Source of the DNA: Deltaproteobacteria bacterium | GTDB taxonomy: Bacteria > Desulfobacterota > Deferrisomatia > Deferrisomatales > Deferrisomataceae | Direction of reading: 5' to 3' | Assembly: GCA_013152215.1 (NCBI GenBank) | Contig: JAADGT010000071.1 | Location: 1-13,391, forward strand | DNA length: 13,391 nt | In this document: positions 13,086-13,391 of the stretch, one piece after another | How positions within the stretch are numbered: position 1 is the first letter of the stretch | Layout: each line of letters opens with the position of its first letter | Position numbers and translations under genes: made by a program | Notes under the pieces: model-generated | Database searches by the model: none | What the model saw: the letters and a program-made list of their open reading frames with translations, nothing else | Told to the model about the DNA's origin: nothing

Positions 13086-13140
13086 GATCCTCTCTCCTTT
13101 CCGGCGGATGTGGCCGCCGTTTCAGGGGCTGTGCTTCCCA

Positions 13141-13216
13141 GTAACTTCCGCTAGGACGCTAGGAGGCTGGGACGCTAGGAGGCTTGAAAATCTCCAGGAT
13201 TCCCGCGCCTTCTAGG
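13141..13216 (+). repeat. 76-bp dispersed repeat with octamer array, copy 2
   Basis: GTAACTTCCGC leads into octamers at 13150-13189 (GCTAGGAC, GCTAGGAG, GCTGGGAC, GCTAGGAG, GCTTGAAA) and a tail with GGATTCCCGC and TTCTAGG. It is an ungapped match to 7970-8045 (64 of 76 by hand count). Similarity continues loosely to about 13261. It lies 55 bp upstream of the livK start codon, so the livK promoter may be inside or beyond it. Confidence 0.85.
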
Positions 13217-13274
13217 CATCACCATGCCTCCTCGCCTCCGCCTCACGGTCCCGGGGGCAGGGGGCCCGGATTCG

Positions 13275-13297
13275 GCTAGGCGGCTAGGCAGCTAATG
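13275..13297 (+). repeat. Short octamer array GCTAGGCN upstream of livK
   Basis: Two to three octamers in register: GCTAGGCG, GCTAGGCA, GCTAATGT. They are the same family as 7692-7731. The rest of the gap, 13298-13391, shows a small AT-rich patch (CGTATATTT at 13314-13322) that could belong to a livK promoter, and nothing else that I recognise. Confidence 0.6.
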
Positions 13298-13391
13298 TCA
13301 TGGACCGCAGGTTCGTATATTTCCCGAGGGGGTGGGGCTGGGGGCCCCTCCTTCGCTGAACGGCCTCGCAGGGGCCACCTCGACTCGGTCC

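Overview
The window is very GC-rich (roughly 70 percent by eye), with dense, mostly minus-strand operons and many GTG starts in four-base stop/start overlaps. This points to a GC-rich Gram-negative bacterium: there is a Sec signal peptide, a lipobox lipoprotein and a periplasmic-type binding protein. A Desulfobacterota/Deferrisoma-like deltaproteobacterium is my best guess, but it is inference from style and gene content and no marker gene is present. I saw no rRNA, tRNA, transposase, phage gene or CRISPR array.

Layout. (1) 1-177, plus: the tail of a probable hotdog thioesterase. (2) 193-2900, minus: a three-gene operon of alpha/beta hydrolase, zinc-finger-less J-domain protein, and an unusual 394-residue protein made of eight Cys4 zinc-ribbon-like modules. 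(3) 3056-3724, plus: an MgtC/SapB-family membrane protein, divergent from that operon. (4) 3726-4714, minus: an exported protein of unknown function followed by a cupredoxin lipoprotein with a complete type 1 copper ligand set. (5) 5171-7615, minus: pxpA-pxpB-pxpC, the 5-oxoprolinase operon; pxpB carries an apparent one-base deletion. (6) 8148-13085, minus: livK-livH-livM-livG-livF, a complete branched-chain amino acid/amide-type ABC importer, transcribed toward the pxp operon.

The liv and pxp genes may work together: the transporter could bring in 5-oxoproline or a related amide or amino acid, and PxpABC would hydrolyse 5-oxoproline to glutamate with ATP. This rests on adjacency and shared orientation only.

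The least ordinary part of the window is the DNA between operons. The gaps 4715-5170, 7616-8147, 11526-11765 and 13086-13391 contain at least ten short degenerate tandem arrays with strict 7- or 8-base periods: heptamers around TTCTGAA, AGNGGNC, CTAGTTT and GGTGACG, and octamers around GCTAGGAG. They also contain longer shared segments: a core of about 125 bp present twice plus inverted partial copies, and a 76-bp ungapped segment present twice at about 84 percent identity. They resemble in style the heptameric STRR repeats known from filamentous cyanobacteria. One array seems to have been inserted exactly at the livH start codon, flanked by ATGGAC direct repeats and separating the gene from its Shine-Dalgarno sequence. 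Another supplies the stop codon of pxpC.
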